Shown here: positions 34,886 through 47,756 of the stretch, piece after piece
Position numbering within the stretch: the first letter of the stretch is position 1
Layout: each line of letters opens with the position of its first letter
Assembly (NCBI RefSeq): GCF_947242115.1
Contig: NC_074721.1
Span: 38,018,254-38,082,253 of the forward strand
Direction of reading: 5' to 3'
Source of the DNA: Biomphalaria glabrata
Taxonomy: Eukaryota > Mollusca > Gastropoda > Planorbidae
DNA length: 64,000 bases
Translations under genes and position numbers: made by a program
The notes under the pieces: generated by a model
The model's database searches: none
What the model was told of the DNA's origin: nothing
What the model saw: the letters and a program-made list of their open reading frames with translations, nothing else

Positions 34886-34932
34886 TTCTAAATGATGAAA
34901 GGAAGGCAACTCGTAGGCCGATTTCAATTTCT

Positions 34933-35210
34933 TCTTATCTTATCTTATATAATACAGACGTTACTTCAAAAAAGATGATTACGTCCTACGCGTCATGCAT
35001 TTAGGCATGCATATTAACCAATGACTTAAACTCTGCCAAGTCACTGGTTTTCCTGGCTAGCTCAGGCAACCCATTCCTTGCTCTAATAGCGCTAGGGAAG
35101 AAGGAGGATTTGTACAAATGTGTCCTAGCATATGGGACGAGGAATGTGCCTTTATCTTTGTGTCTTTCAGAGTATTTTATTAAATTTTGTTTTTGTATTT
35201 GAAGAAAATG
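34933..35210 (-). mobile_element. CR1-like LINE 3' end (minus strand)
   Basis: Tail (tctta)n then 'taatacagacgttacttc', 'attacgtcctacgcgtc', and antisense of [15 protein letters not shown]. Truncated at about 35210. Confidence 0.88.
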
Positions 35211-35600
35211 TCTTTATGACACACTAAAGACCTGCAGCCATACATAAACACATGATGTAGAACCAGGCACAAAGAGGGAGTGGAGACGACCTAGGTCCTG
35301 TAACATACGGACACTACAGCGACAAAGAGATGCCGGTCAAATGGACAGTGCCCACGTTGTTCTGCCATTTTATGCGCGGACACAAGGTGCCATCTAGGGG
35401 GAAGGGTCACGTGGATATCGGGGTGGCCGGTGTTTCCTGAAAAGGTGTCCACTCCACTACATAAATATATAGACGTACGTAACATTTTGCGCATCACTTT
35501 CTATGGCAATCATGAGCTCAACTGTTAATAGATGAAGTTGATTGTTCAAAACTGACTGGAAAGACTTTTTGCAATAATGCAGCGTTACAAGAAATAGAGG

Positions 35601-35790
35601 CACTGCCTCTGTGACTGAGTGAAAAAGCGCTTGTCTTCCGAAGAGAGGGGGTTCCCGGGTTCAAATTGTAGGATTTGCTTTTAATTTCGGGATCTTAAGG
35701 GCGCCTCTGAGTCCTACCAACTTTAATGGGTTCCTGACATCAGTAGGGGAAGAGCCTTATAGATCGCAAGGTCTGAAAGAAGAACTTTAC
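35601..35790 (+). mobile_element. SINE family A with internal deletion
   Basis: The head contains 'tgactgagtgaaaaagcgct'. The middle is joined from 'gacatcagtaggggaag' directly to 'gccttatagatcgcaaggtc', losing about 80 bp of the family body. Confidence 0.8.
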
Positions 35791-36032
35791 AAGAAATAAA
35801 TTTTTGAATTGTAGATACATTATAGAATTACAGAGGATGAATTGATATTGAAGAAAGCTCAACAAATATGTCTTTAACTACACCGTAGAACCTCAAGCGA
35901 CATTTTTTTATATGGCTGACACCTTACATGGAACACGGGTGAGTTTTCCTGGTGTGCTCGGCCTTTAGACTCACTTTTTATTCGCTCGTGCAGAGATACG
36001 ATCCATCGGTAGTAGGGATGTAATAATTTACA

Positions 36033-36150
36033 CCTGAGCTAGCCAGGAAAATCAGTGACTTGGCAGAATTTAAGTCATTGACTTAATGCATAACGCGTAG
36101 GACAGAATCATCTTCTTTTTTGAAGTAACGTATTATATTAGATAAGATCT
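36033..36150 (+). mobile_element. CR1-like LINE 3' end, short copy
   Basis: Runs from 'gagctagccaggaaaatcag' to 'tatattagataagatct', the family tail. Confidence 0.8.
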
Positions 36151-36873
36151 GCTTGGATCTCTCCCTCACAGACGTTTGTTCAGAAAGGCAGATGGAGGCA
36201 AGCCTGACAGTTCAAATTCTTAGACTCATCTCCTAGGACAATTACAAAGAAAAAAAAACATCTTTTTTTTTTGTTTGGTATTATATATTAAACAAAAAAT
36301 CCCCCCTGACCCTCACATTGTAAGCCTTACAATCTGATGACAAGAAATTATAGTTCTGTACCTGTTAACTAATGTTTCATGTACACCCTGCTACTGTCTG
36401 GCCAACTCATAACAAACATCAACCCAAAGACTCCATTCCTGTTTACACCAAAAGGACTTGCTTTGACTTCTGTACTTTCATTTCCTTCAATACAGTGTAA
36501 GCTAGAAATGACGGTAATTAAAACAATAGTTCTGCTTGTACGTCTCAGACAGACCTTCAGGTCAACGTGATCTAGCTCAACCCTTATGCTGGACAGAAGC
36601 ATGCAGGGATTCAAACTCTTGAACCCCAGGGTTAGGGAGAAGAGATGCAATCCAAAGCACATACCTCCTAAACAGGCAGAAATCCTATTTGCTGGTTAGC
36701 ATTAGTTCAACATTTTGGCTAAAACTGTACCCTCATAAAACCCAGTCAGAAACAAAACAGGAAACTGACAAAATTGGTGAAACATTGTTTTAATGAGTAA
36801 TAATAACACATAATTCCATGTGAATTAAATTCAGACTTGTTTAAAAAAAAACAACACTTTGAACAGTGTCAGG

Positions 36874-39800
36874 TTAGGAAACTGATGCCAGGTAATCCTT
36901 GATCTCTGAGGGCGAAAGACGACGGAAGCCGTTGACGTCACCGATACCGATCTCTATATTGTCCTCCGTCATCTGGCCTTCAAAACTTTCTTTCAAGGTG
37001 AGTATAGCTGTGTGAACAGCATCCTCTAACTCGAGATTGTCACTGTATCTGTTGGAACAAAGCAAAGCATGTGTAGATATGCAATAAGTGAGTACCAATT
37101 ATAAGATTATGCTGAGGTAAACATAGAGCTAATCTAATAAAAGGCTATATGATAATAACGAAGAAGGAAAACAAATGTGGAATGGTAAAAGAACAAAGTC
37201 AGAGTTAATAAACTCTGAAATCATGATGAGTAAATCTAAATAAGAAATTGTAATGAAAGAATTCTGCTACAACCATTTTACTTTTAAATTTAAATCCAGT
37301 TCTATCCATTGATATTTTTGTTCCGCTATGACTTTTTTAAAGTATACAAGAGGCTAATTGATGAAAACACAATAGAATGTGGACTTCTTAAGGAGTATTT
37401 GAGTGGAACAAGCACCTATTGACCTGAAAAAGTTCCAATGTAATTACGAGTCCATAGCAGAGGTGTAATAAAACGTGACCTCAAATCAGTGAACATCAAT
37501 ACTGACAATTGGGAAGACATAGCTCTAGACCGCAATAGATGGAGAGAGACAGTGATCAAAAAGGTATGGACAGTGAAAGTACATGGGTCTCAGCTCAGGA
37601 AGAAAAACGTACAATCCAAAAAACGGCCAGCTCCTCTACCACCGAAGCAAAAGCCACCTTAACCTGCGCTATCTGTGGCCGGGAGTGTCTCTCCAAAATA
37701 GGGCTCCACAGCCACATGAGGAAGTGTGCTCTGAGATGAACCATAGTCGTTCTACGACTGAAGGAGGCCAATGATTGCAGAGGAGGTTCTTCTTCAGCCT
37801 TCTCACAATGTTGATGGTGAGAGGGGTAGTGTTCAGATGACTAACCCAATATCTGATTCTTCTAGTTGAAGGCAAGGAGATAAGTGACAGAAAGACGCAA
37901 AGTAATGCGAGTTTTTATTTTGTTTCAATACCTTTAAGAGAATATTTCATTTATGCTTTATAAACATCTACAATAAAAGCTGGACCGACTACACTGACAT
38001 AAAAATAGCCTTTTTCAAAATGGAAGAATAATTTCCCACGAAAAATAAGTACGACAAGAAAGAGGTGACCCCCATCAAATGTTTCAGTTTTTAAAAAAAA
38101 GTAACATAAAAAAACATTTCTATTTATAAATTGTTACCTTTTTTCTAAAAATGTTTTTCCATTGACATGATTCCTGCCCATGGCAGTGGCTTTCCAAGCA
38201 AAATGTGCCCCCTGCAGATAAACAAAATATTAAAAAAACTTTAAAAAAAAATATGAAGCAGTAAACAAAAAACCCAAACAAATCATAACTAGTAGATCTG
38301 TTTCCACTTCAGTAGGTAATACAATTAATACTCTACTAACAACTGTGAAATAGGTAATGCACCACATAAGATGTATGTTGAACTTGACAGTAAATTAGTT
38401 AAGAAATAGGTGTAATAGTTATAACCTTATAGAATAGAGATTGCACACTGACAACATTGTAAAAGACAACTCAGATTGTATCCCCTTTTGAAAATTGAAC
38501 AGTTGATACATTTCAACACAGCTTTTATGCCTTTTATTGGTGATATGTCTGTTAAAAGAACTTAAGAGCCAGCCAGCTGATGTTAGTAATACCTCTTCAC
38601 AGTTAAATGCAAAGCACTCTATTGCCATTGTACTATAGTCACAATTTGAAAAAGTTTTTAGCTTTTTACTATGATATAAACAACACTGAACTGCTGGATT
38701 GCATATACTGAGCTGGACACAGGCTATTTAAATTTTAGATTTAACTTGAGCTGAAAGTCTTGAATGCTTGAATACCTGATGGTATTCCAGCTAGATAACT
38801 CAAAGAACTAAGCAATGACCTAGCATCAGTGTTCATCTCTTAACCAGGGCAGACTACCAAGGGACTGGAAAGAAGCTAATGATATTTCCCCCCCCCCCCT
38901 TTCCCCTGATTTAAAAAAGGAGAAAAATCTGACCCAGGAAACTACAGACCAGTATCACATGTAAAATCCTAGAACACATAATATGTAGAAACATCATAAA
39001 CCACTTAGACAAACAAAATGTCCTTACTCCATTCCAATATGACTTTAGGAAATATAGATCATGTGAAACACAACTAATAGGACTAATTGATGATTTTTCA
39101 AAAGGTTTAGATTATAGTGAACAAATAGATGCTATCTTTCTAGATTTTTCCAAGACTTTTGACAAAGTTCACCACCATAATTTGCTAAAAAAAATTAAAA
39201 TATTTTGCCACTGATGGTCTATTGCATCAGTGGATTAAAGATTTTCTGATAGGGAGAGAACAAAATGAAATAATAAATGGCTCTAAATCAACACCAATAA
39301 CAGTAAACTCAGGTGTACCTCAAGGAACAGTCTTAGGTCCACTACTATTTTTAATTTACATAAATGATTTACCAAATTGCATTAGTTCAGGAACAAAAGT
39401 CAGATTATTTGCAGACAATTGCATAATATATAGAACAATAAAAACAACACAAGATACAGAAATTTTACACAGAGAATTAGATGAATTACAGAAATGGGAA
39501 TTGAATTGGAGCATGTCTTTCCACCCAGAAAAATGTCAGCTGTTAAGAAAAAAAACTAAAACAAATTCCACTTATCTTATTCATGGTAAACCAGTAACAC
39601 AGACTAAAAACACATAAATACCTAGGTGTTATAATAAATAAAAAACTATCATGGAATCCCCACACTGATGAAACCATCAGAAAACCCAAACAAAGCATTA
39701 GGGTTTATTAAAAGAAATTTCTAAAAAATCAAATAAGAACATAAAACTAAAATGTTATTAACTTTGGTTATGCCAATAATAGGATATGCATCCTCTGTTT

Positions 39801-42800
39801 GGGACCCCTCAATTCAAGAAAACATTAAGAAACTGGAACAGACACAAAATATAGCAGTGAGATTCATAACAAACAAATATTCCCATTTGACTAGAGTAAC
39901 ACCTTTAGTAAAATCACTAAATTTAGAAAGCCTTCAGGATAGAAGACATAAAAGTAAAGTAGCAATTATAAACAAAACACTGACCATAATCTTCAAATAC
40001 AAAATTTAATAAAATACTCGGTAAGACACAAAGATAAAGACACATTCCTCGTCCCATATGCTAGGACATATCTGTACAAATGCTCTTTCTTCCCTAGCGC
40101 TATTAGAGCATGGAATGGGTTGCCTGAGCTAGCCAGGAAAACCAGTGACTTGGCAGAATTTAAGTCACTGGTTAATATGCATGACTCATAGGACATAATC
40201 ATCTTTTTTGAAGTAAAGTAAGACAGGCTGGAAAGCTCACACGAATACTTCTCCATAAATGCAATGTTGAAAACCATTTACTATGAAGGTGTCATATGTA
40301 CATAACTTTAAAAGACTTTGAACTCTTACAGAAATCTGCTAACATTAAATAAAAATGAAAAAAAAAATTAATTATGGTAATTTTTAGCACCCCGACCCAA
40401 GGTTTAAAGTTTTCACTTACAGAAGGATCACATTGATAGAGGTAGGGTTTGCCTTCATCATGATTCCAGCCAGCTAGCAAAAGAGAAACGCCAAAAGGCC
40501 TGACACCTCTGTCAATAAAAAAAAAATAGAATTGTAGTAAAACAATAACTTACAAAAACATTTTTAGATCAAGTGAGCTGAAATTTTAAGCCAAATTCAT
40601 TTGATAAATTGTGTTGTTACAACAACAAGATAATTTTAGGTCGAACAAAATGTGGACAATGCAATGTTATACAAATACAAACATTTAGGAATAATCTTTG
40701 ACAGAAAATCAGTGCTTTAACATACCCAGACTGTGTGAACTCTTGCATAACATTGGCCACTTTTTGAACCAGCTGATCCACAGGGATTTGTTCTTGATAC
40801 GTTAGAAAGTATTGTGAGGCTAGTTTTCTGGCACGCCTTGTCAGCACCCTGGAACATAGGTCATTGTTGACATTGTAAAGCAGTTCACACATTTCTAATA
40901 TATATACATACAACTTGGTTAATAGAGTTTAAAAGAAAATGTTGATTTCAGACAGAATAAACAACAGCTATGTCAACACAAATATTTCTGTGTTACAGAG
41001 TTTCCTTGTTAGCTATAAACTGACCAAATTATTTTGTTTTGAAATGTATCTGAAAGAAATGACCATGATCAGAATACAAGGTTGAGCCAGTCTGTAAAAG
41101 CCAATTCATGAAAATGCCGTAAGAAAATGATGCAGCACCTTCTTGGAGTATCTCCAGAAAGTAGACTCCAGTTAGGAAGAGATTGCAAACATTGATGCAG
41201 ATTGATTTCTGTGGGCATATCTTACTGTCTAATGCACAAAATGACTCAGGAGGATATAAGTCTACGTTTCCTTTAACATTTCTAAAAAATCACTATCAAT
41301 TCCATGATATGCCCTAGGCCACTTACCTGAAGTCAGGTCCCATGCCGCTGTACACCATGCCTATGCCTCTAGTCACTTGTTCTATCTTGTGTATACTGTG
41401 CTCATCATAAAGGACAGATTTTTGTTTCTTCTCTGTGGCCAGAACAACGCCATTGGTGGCTAGAGCATTAAAAAAAAAAACAACCTCAACGATAAGAATG
41501 ATTTATTTCAATAAGCAGAATGGTTTAAAAAAATAAAAATTGGGGAAGGGGGGGGGGGGGGGGGGGAGGCGCAATTTAAGCCTACACCAGTTTACATGTC
41601 TAGATCATGGTCATTGCAAATTTTAAGAAACTATTCATGTAAAAGGACACAAATTCAATGCAAACACACAGGCAGACATTTGCAATCTTTAAACATGTAG
41701 GTCAATAACAAGTTTTGGTTATTCTGGTGCATGAAGTTATCAAGTACTAAAAGCATAATATATTATATGTCATTTTGGAAATTAGAGAAAAATCTGTACA
41801 GTGGTGGTGTTAAAACGTCTTTCAACATGAGTTTTAAACTTAAAGTACCAATTGCTAAACTAAACATGTTTTTTTCTTTTTGTTTATTTAAAACACACAC
41901 ACAACTGTGAAATTCTTTAAAGCAAGCAATAATTTTATTCTATCTTATTTAAAGTATTAAAAACATATTACAGGGATGACTAGAAAAAATATGCAATAAA
42001 ATGTTTAAATTTTCTTTCTGTCATTGTCTCTGTTTTTCTAAGCTGCTGTATAGATGCCACCCCACCCCTTCACTGCAATGAAATTAAAATATTAACATCC
42101 AAACTTTAAAAAGATGTGTATGATCATCAGGCCCCCCCCCTCCCCAAATAAAAACAAACTTATTACCTTTGATTCCAACAGATGGTGCCCCAGCGCCAAC
42201 AGCAGCCAAGGCATACTCAATTTGTACCAGCTTGCCCGATGGGCTGTAATAATAATAATACTAAAATTAGCTGAAAATTAGATATGCAGTCACAATGTAA
42301 ATATTAAATGTGTTTATTATATTTATGCTCTGTCCACTAATGCGACCGTCTAAAAAATGTAGAATATGACTACTAATTTTTTCAGCCTCTGGTGATTACA
42401 ACATGTGTCTGCAGCTGTGTATCAAGGATTGGCCTCTTTAGTCACACAAGAAGTTGCAAAGGGAAAAGATTGTCTCTCGAGACATACGTAAAATGCCACA
42501 GAAATCATTTATGAAGTCATATTATAGAGCTTTAGTTGTTGTTTTTTTTTTAATTTCTCATCAAGCTCTTCCTGAAAGTAAAGAGACATTGCCAGCGAGA
42601 TGAATAAGACTGGCTGGAACAGAAGGTCAAGAAGCACTTGAACAAGGAGTTGCTAAAAATGGATGACATCATCATAACAATGAGTGGAACTGTGCATCTA
42701 TCCAAGACAAACCACTACTAACAAAAGAAGAACAGGGGGAAAGACGGGCAGAAGGAGACCGCAATCAACTGCCCCCCTCCCTCAACATTCAAAAATTCTC

Positions 42801-45800
42801 CCAGACGATGACTTAGAGCTAAGGGCAAGGCCAATCACAAAAATTGAAGTTTCTGTGGTTATAGAGCTACTAAAAAAAAAAAACAACAAAGCGCCACGAC
42901 TAGACTTGATTTCAGCACAAATGCTCAAACAGGGAGGAAAAAAATTTCATTTACAGAATGATTGATCTCAAAATGTGCTTCGAAGAGTCTGGAACTGGCT
43001 TAAGTGAGTCGTCATAAAGCTACCCAAAAAAGGACAAACTGGTCAAGTGATACAACCTGGGAGGCTAAGTTTGTAGTAATGTTCTACTGAGAAGATTACT
43101 ACAGGCTTTAGATGAAATGCTCGCTGAAGAACAGTATGGCTTCCGAAGAGACTGAAAATAAGAGCTGAACAAATTTTTCTGCGAAAAAACAAATACCAAT
43201 TATAGCTTACGATCAGTTTATGGATTTAGAAAAAAGCTTTTGGAAGCGTTCATTATAATTTACAATGGAAAATAACAAGGGACTATAGCGTCACTCAACA
43301 ATTTGTTCAGATTCAACACTACATCTGTATTGCAAACCGAGCTGCTGCAGAATAGATGATATAGATTATAGATGAATAACAGAGTTTAACAACATCCAGA
43401 GTTCATACACCAGAACCTCATCCTCATTCTTCTTCCTTATAGCAATCAAGTATGTAATGAAGACAAAAAAGCAGGAAACAAACTGTCTTTGGTTTCCCAT
43501 GGTGCAAACAGAACTGGACTTGCTATTAGTATTAATAGCACTACTCTGGACATTTTTTTTTTTCAGTTTTAGATCTTAGAAAGATTAAGTGCTTGATTCT
43601 AGAACTATAATCTAGCTAGTGAGGGCAAATATATCATAATAAGTTCACAGTTGTAATGCAGGCTGAGTGACTAGCTTCTCTAAATCGTAACACAACTTAG
43701 ACCTCGAGTTGTAGTCTAGATTCTAGACCCTAGATTATACATGATCTCAGTGTAATGTTTATGTAAAATGTAATGCATTATTATTATAAATTTAATTGTA
43801 ACAAATCAAAATTACTGAAATGTATATATATATATATATATATATATACCAGTATATTTTAATATATAGTAGGTCTATAGATCAAGAATCTAGATTGACT
43901 GCAGTCAAGACTATTAAAAGACTAAACTCTAATCTAGAGTAGACTTGAGTCAGTAGCGGATGAGTAGAGTTGGGGTTTCTATTAGACTAGATTGTCACTA
44001 GATCTACTCTACTAGTTAATAAACTTTTTTCTAGTAATTTAAGTAATCAGAATAGATTTATTTATATAGGTACTTCGATAAACTGACCTAGATCCATTTT
44101 TTTTTCCTCCCAAAAAATGGCTGAAAAGTGTGTCAGCACATTTTACCCTTTTTTTAGGGGTGGTCATTTCCATCAAAGTTTTAGCATATTGTATTTGATT
44201 TGAGGACTAATTATGATTACTTTTTGTAAACATAAGATATCAGAGATAATTTTTATTTGCTTTTGAAGCCAATCTGTTTCATTTTTCTTAACAAAAGTTT
44301 ATGTGAAAGTTGACATTTTTTCCTATAAAAGTTACAACAATGCTGTTTGCTACAATAATTTATCATATTATGAAATGTGTATATTTCAAATCTCATTAAA
44401 TTCTCTTGGCGCACTTTAAAGATATTTGATATTAAAATTAACAAAGACAAAGAAGGGTAAAATTTTCTTTTTTAAATAAAATAAAAGTGTTTATGGTTAC
44501 AACAATCTCACTAATTCTATTGAATTTAGCATGTTAATATGTGCTAAGTTTGAACTTTGTAGCTTGGCGCACTCTTTAGATATTAATTTTCAAAGTTGAT
44601 GGTAAAAATCTATTTTTTGTAACAACCAACACTGTGATATACTGGAAATGGTCAATTTCTGTCTAGCACGAGCTATTTTTAGAAGCACACATAGGAATTT
44701 TTCATTTAGATTAACTTTTATAGTGTTTGAATGCTAGATTATGGAGAGGGAATGTGTCTTTATTATAATGAATTTGTAATCTCTGCAAATTTTAAAGTAA
44801 AAGTTTAATTACTTTAAAAAATAATATTAAATATTACAATTTTTTTTTCATATTTTTAGCTCAGCGAACTAATAATTAATTTGTTTTTCTGTGTGTTGTT
44901 TTTTTCTATTAATATACATGTAAATTAATAGTTAATAAATGAGTACATTATATTTTTAAAATGATGAGCTATTATTGCACAAAAATTCAAGTAAAAAATC
45001 TTTTAATAACTTCTAAAAAAATCGCAAGGTTTCTTTTTTATTTTATTATCCGAAGCAAGAAATTTTTCATTTACAATCTAATTTTTAAAGCATTTAAATT
45101 AAGGCATTTTAAAATGATTAATTGCCAGTGCTCTACAAAAAGGTTAAAACTGTTTTTTTATGAAGTTTATATAACTTATAGTCATTAAATTTTAGGAAAT
45201 ATTTTTCTGCGCAGTGCTATTTTCATTTATAATTTATAAGAATTATCTATTTGATCCATATAAATAGCTATTTAAATACAGTAGAATTATAATTAAACAA
45301 AATAAAACACAATACAGATCTCTGATTTGTTTTATTTGTGATTTTTGGGCTCATATGATGACAAAATCACATATATTTTTATTTTTTGTCGAAGGCTTTT
45401 TTTTATATATTAATTCACTTTTTTCAAAGATTTTATTGCTTGGTCTTATTTTTTAAATTTATTTTAACAGAATACTGGTTAATGTAAAAGAGTGTGAAGT
45501 TTCAACCCCATATCTTTAAGACTTTTTATAATACAGTTAATTTAAGTTCAACTGTCAGTTGTTTCGGTCACAGATTTTTTTTTTATTTACAAAGGCTAAA
45601 GAAGGCTCATTTTTGGTCACTAAAAATTTAATAACTTCCCTCACAATTAACTCAGCAATATAAAATTGGTATCATTGGAAAGCATTTCTCAAGCCCTATC
45701 TAACTAAATAGGTTCCATTGCATTGTGATCATTTTGAAATTTTTATCGAAGTACCTAATATATATAGTGAATATAGTGACTAGTCTAGACTCTAGAAGTA

Positions 45801-46425
45801 GTCCAAATACTCTAGAAAGATTAGTAAACTCTGTAAAGGCAGTAAATTGTAAAACAGAGTCACTGTTAGTGGTTAGTTATTGACTTACTCAAGTTATTGT
45901 GACTTTGACTTGACTCCAGAGTCACTAGAGTCTAGAGTGTGTTAGTAATTAGTAACTAAAAGTTAGTAAAAGTAACTTCAACTTGCGTAGTGTTACAGTC
46001 TGATTATGATAGTCTGATTTGATCTAATCTTGAATTTGTCAGTCAACGGTGTACTGACAGTCATAACATAAATTTCATGATAATACACTACTAGATCTAA
46101 ATCTAGAGTAACAATTAACTGTTAAAGTTAACATGCACAGTTGAGTTACCCTACTGTTAGTACACACTCACACTGACTGACGACAGTGACTGCGCGCATT
46201 TGAAAACAATCAACAGAAAACATTATAATACATTTATGAACAACACTTTATCGAAAGATAATTCAAAATAATAAAAGTGCTAAAATGAAAAAAAAAGATA
46301 ATTTTTTAGTAAACCACCATTTTTATTATAAACAAAATTAGCGTGTTTACGTTGTAATTTATTTTCTAAAATAAAATAAAAACAGACCTAAAAGTAGTCA
46401 ATGAAAAACTGTAGCGTTCCGACAT
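36874..46425 (-). CDS. PSMA2: Proteasome subunit alpha type-2, complete
   Basis: Seven exons on the minus strand: 46425-46388, 42243-42167, 41459-41327, 40848-40726, 40508-40421, 38211-38138 and 37048-36874. All borders are GT-AG, phases are consistent, and the total is 708 nt = 235 residues plus TAA (the human protein has 234). It is a structural subunit of the outer alpha ring of the 20S proteasome, which gates substrate entry and docks regulators; alpha subunits are not proteolytic. The N-terminus [12 protein letters not shown] followed by [16 protein letters not shown] is the alpha-type signature. Further family stretches are [44 protein letters not shown] and the C-terminal [17 protein letters not shown]. 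An ATTAAA poly(A) signal lies at 36794-36789. The intron between exons 5 and 6 holds a CR1 LINE, the intron before the last exon holds a LINE tail, and intron 1 holds LINE debris plus a 1.7-kb TIR element. Confidence 0.98.
37430..37775 (+). mobile_element. LINE C-terminal fragment with C2H2-type finger
   Basis: The plus strand encodes [18 protein letters not shown] and then, after a frame change, [23 protein letters not shown]. The DR..WR motif followed by C-x2-C...H-x3-5-C is the usual 3' end of several LINE pol proteins (RTE-like and relatives). It lies in the last PSMA2 intron, antisense to the gene. Confidence 0.8.
38750..40215 (+). mobile_element. CR1/jockey-like LINE, 5'-truncated, best RT copy
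   Basis: Conserved RT blocks in order: [68 protein letters not shown] (usual FADD reads FADN here), [39 protein letters not shown]. Then the C-terminus and the noncoding 'catgactcataggacataat' end. Several stops and frameshifts make it inactive. It lies in the intron between PSMA2 exons 5 and 6, antisense to PSMA2. Confidence 0.92.
41548..41566. repeat. G19 homopolymer in PSMA2 intron
   Basis: Nineteen consecutive G on the plus strand, about 90 bp from the acceptor of the exon 41459-41327. The pre-mRNA sees it as a C run within the 3' part of its intron. Confidence 0.9.
42380..42520 (+). mobile_element. LINE 3' end with C2H2-type finger
   Basis: The plus strand encodes [16 protein letters not shown], the same finger type as at 37640-37740. 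It ends near 'cacagaaatcatttatgaag'. It lies in PSMA2 intron 1, just upstream (in gene sense) of exon 2. Confidence 0.7.
42560..43530 (+). mobile_element. RTE-like LINE, decayed copy
   Basis: Encodes [19 protein letters not shown] and [18 protein letters not shown], matching the same region of the 55463-57128 copy (DNDLKVKTDPITAEEV, KNNKTLGLYMISAEML). Downstream blocks ('gaacagtatggcttccgaag') are recognisable but badly broken. In PSMA2 intron 1, antisense. Confidence 0.82.
43818..43850. repeat. (TA)n microsatellite
   Basis: A nearly perfect run of alternating T and A in PSMA2 intron 1. Confidence 0.9.
44069..45755. mobile_element. Unclassified 1.69-kb TIR element in PSMA2 intron 1
   Basis: Perfect 14-bp terminal inverted repeats GGTACTTCGATAAA...TTTATCGAAGTACC are flanked on both sides by TA. 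The interior is about 75-80% AT with no ORF over about 75 codons and no recognisable transposase. It contains two related 'cttggcgcact(t)...agatatt' blocks (about 44405 and 44562). TA target sites and short TIRs suit a nonautonomous Tc1/mariner-like or similar element; the family is not recognised. Confidence 0.7.
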
Positions 46426-46548
46426 CTTGGAAACAAGTACTTCCGTAGGCCAGGTGGCACCAGACTTAAATTATGCCAGATTAAAAGAAAGTTCAAACTT
46501 ATGAATTAAATGTGAATACATGTACGCGTAAACGCGTAAACTTGTAAT

Positions 46549-46597
46549 GTATTATCTTATCTTACCTTATATAATACAGACGTTACTTCAAAAAAGG
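46549..46597 (-). mobile_element. CR1-like LINE tail, about 48 bp
   Basis: Only the very end of the family survives: 'tatcttatcttaccttatat' then 'taatacagacgttacttc'. Extreme 5' truncation. Confidence 0.75.
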
Positions 46598-46917
46598 TCT
46601 GTTGTCTCTTTAGCGTCTTTGCCTCGGGCGAGAAATTTAAAATACTCCCTAAATACCGTAGACTGAATATACTCTAAATTAATAATAGGATATATAAGCA
46701 AAATAAAGTTAACTTTTTTTTTTGGGGCCAATACAAAATTCTTTGACTCGTAGTTACAGATATATAAAACGCTTACTGAAATCCGACCTGGAATACCTAT
46801 GTCCGCCCCCCCCCCCCCGGTCACGATTTAACTATATAATATGGTTCCATACTCTTAAAGTTGATGACCCACACAGATTTGTATATCAGAATACAAAATA
46901 ATAATATATAATAATTA

Positions 46918-47499
46918 GTTATCTTATCTTACATATTACAGAGGTAATTAAAAAAAAAAAGGAGATAATTAGTAGGCCTACTCATCTTGTGTTTACCTAA
47001 TCTTGTCATGCATGTTAATCAATGACCTAAACTCGGTTAAGTCGTTGATCATTGTAGCTGATTCGGGCAACCTATTCCATTCTCTATTGACACTAGGAAA
47101 AAAAAAGGATTTGTATAACAGTTATCTAGCGTTTGGAATATAGAAAAAGTGCCTCTATCTTTGTGTCTTTCTGAGTATTTCATTAGGTTTTGATTTTATA
47201 TTTGTAAATTATGGTTTATAGTGTTTTATATATTAGGCCCATAGCTACTTTACTTTTTATTCTTCTGTCCTGAAGTGTTTAAGTTTAGTGATTTTATTAA
47301 TTAATCAAAATAGAATATTCGTTTGTTATAAATCTCACTGCTCTATTTTGTATTTGTTCTAGTTTCTTTATGTTTTCTTGAGCTGAGGGATCCCAAGCAA
47401 AGTATGCACATTCTAATATTAACATAACTAACGTTAAATAGCATTATAGTTTTTATGTTTTGTTTGATTAGTAAATATTTCTTTTAATAAACTCTAATG
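46918..47499 (-). mobile_element. CR1-like LINE, 3' part (minus strand), interrupted
   Basis: Tail 'gttatcttatcttacatatt', then antisense of the LINE C-terminus and the SVWDPS...KKLEQ region up to 'aataaactctaatgttt'. The element resumes beyond a SINE B at 47757. Confidence 0.85.
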
Positions 47500-47756
47500 T
47501 TTCACTTCACTTGGGAAGCGTGGTCGTGCGCTTGAACTTGAACTTGGCTTGGCTACCTAGAAGAGGGCCCGAGGTTCGACACCCGACTCGGGCAGGGTTG
47601 TGTTTACTGAGCGCCTAAAGGCAGCACGGAAAACCAACTCCTAGATACCCCCCCCCCCAACCGGTCCACAAATGAGACTGGACCAAAAGCGCTCTAAGCA
47701 TGCTATAAGCATGAAAGTAGCGCTATATAAAAGCTATAATAATAATAATAAAAAAA
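47500..47756 (+). mobile_element. tRNA-derived SINE (family B) inserted in a LINE
   Basis: Head 'cacttgggaagcgtggtcgt', box B-like 'ggttcgacaccc', body 'gagcgcctaaaggcagcacg', 3' end 'gcgctatataaaagc' and an (AAT)n tail. The flanking LINE continues on both sides. Confidence 0.87.
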
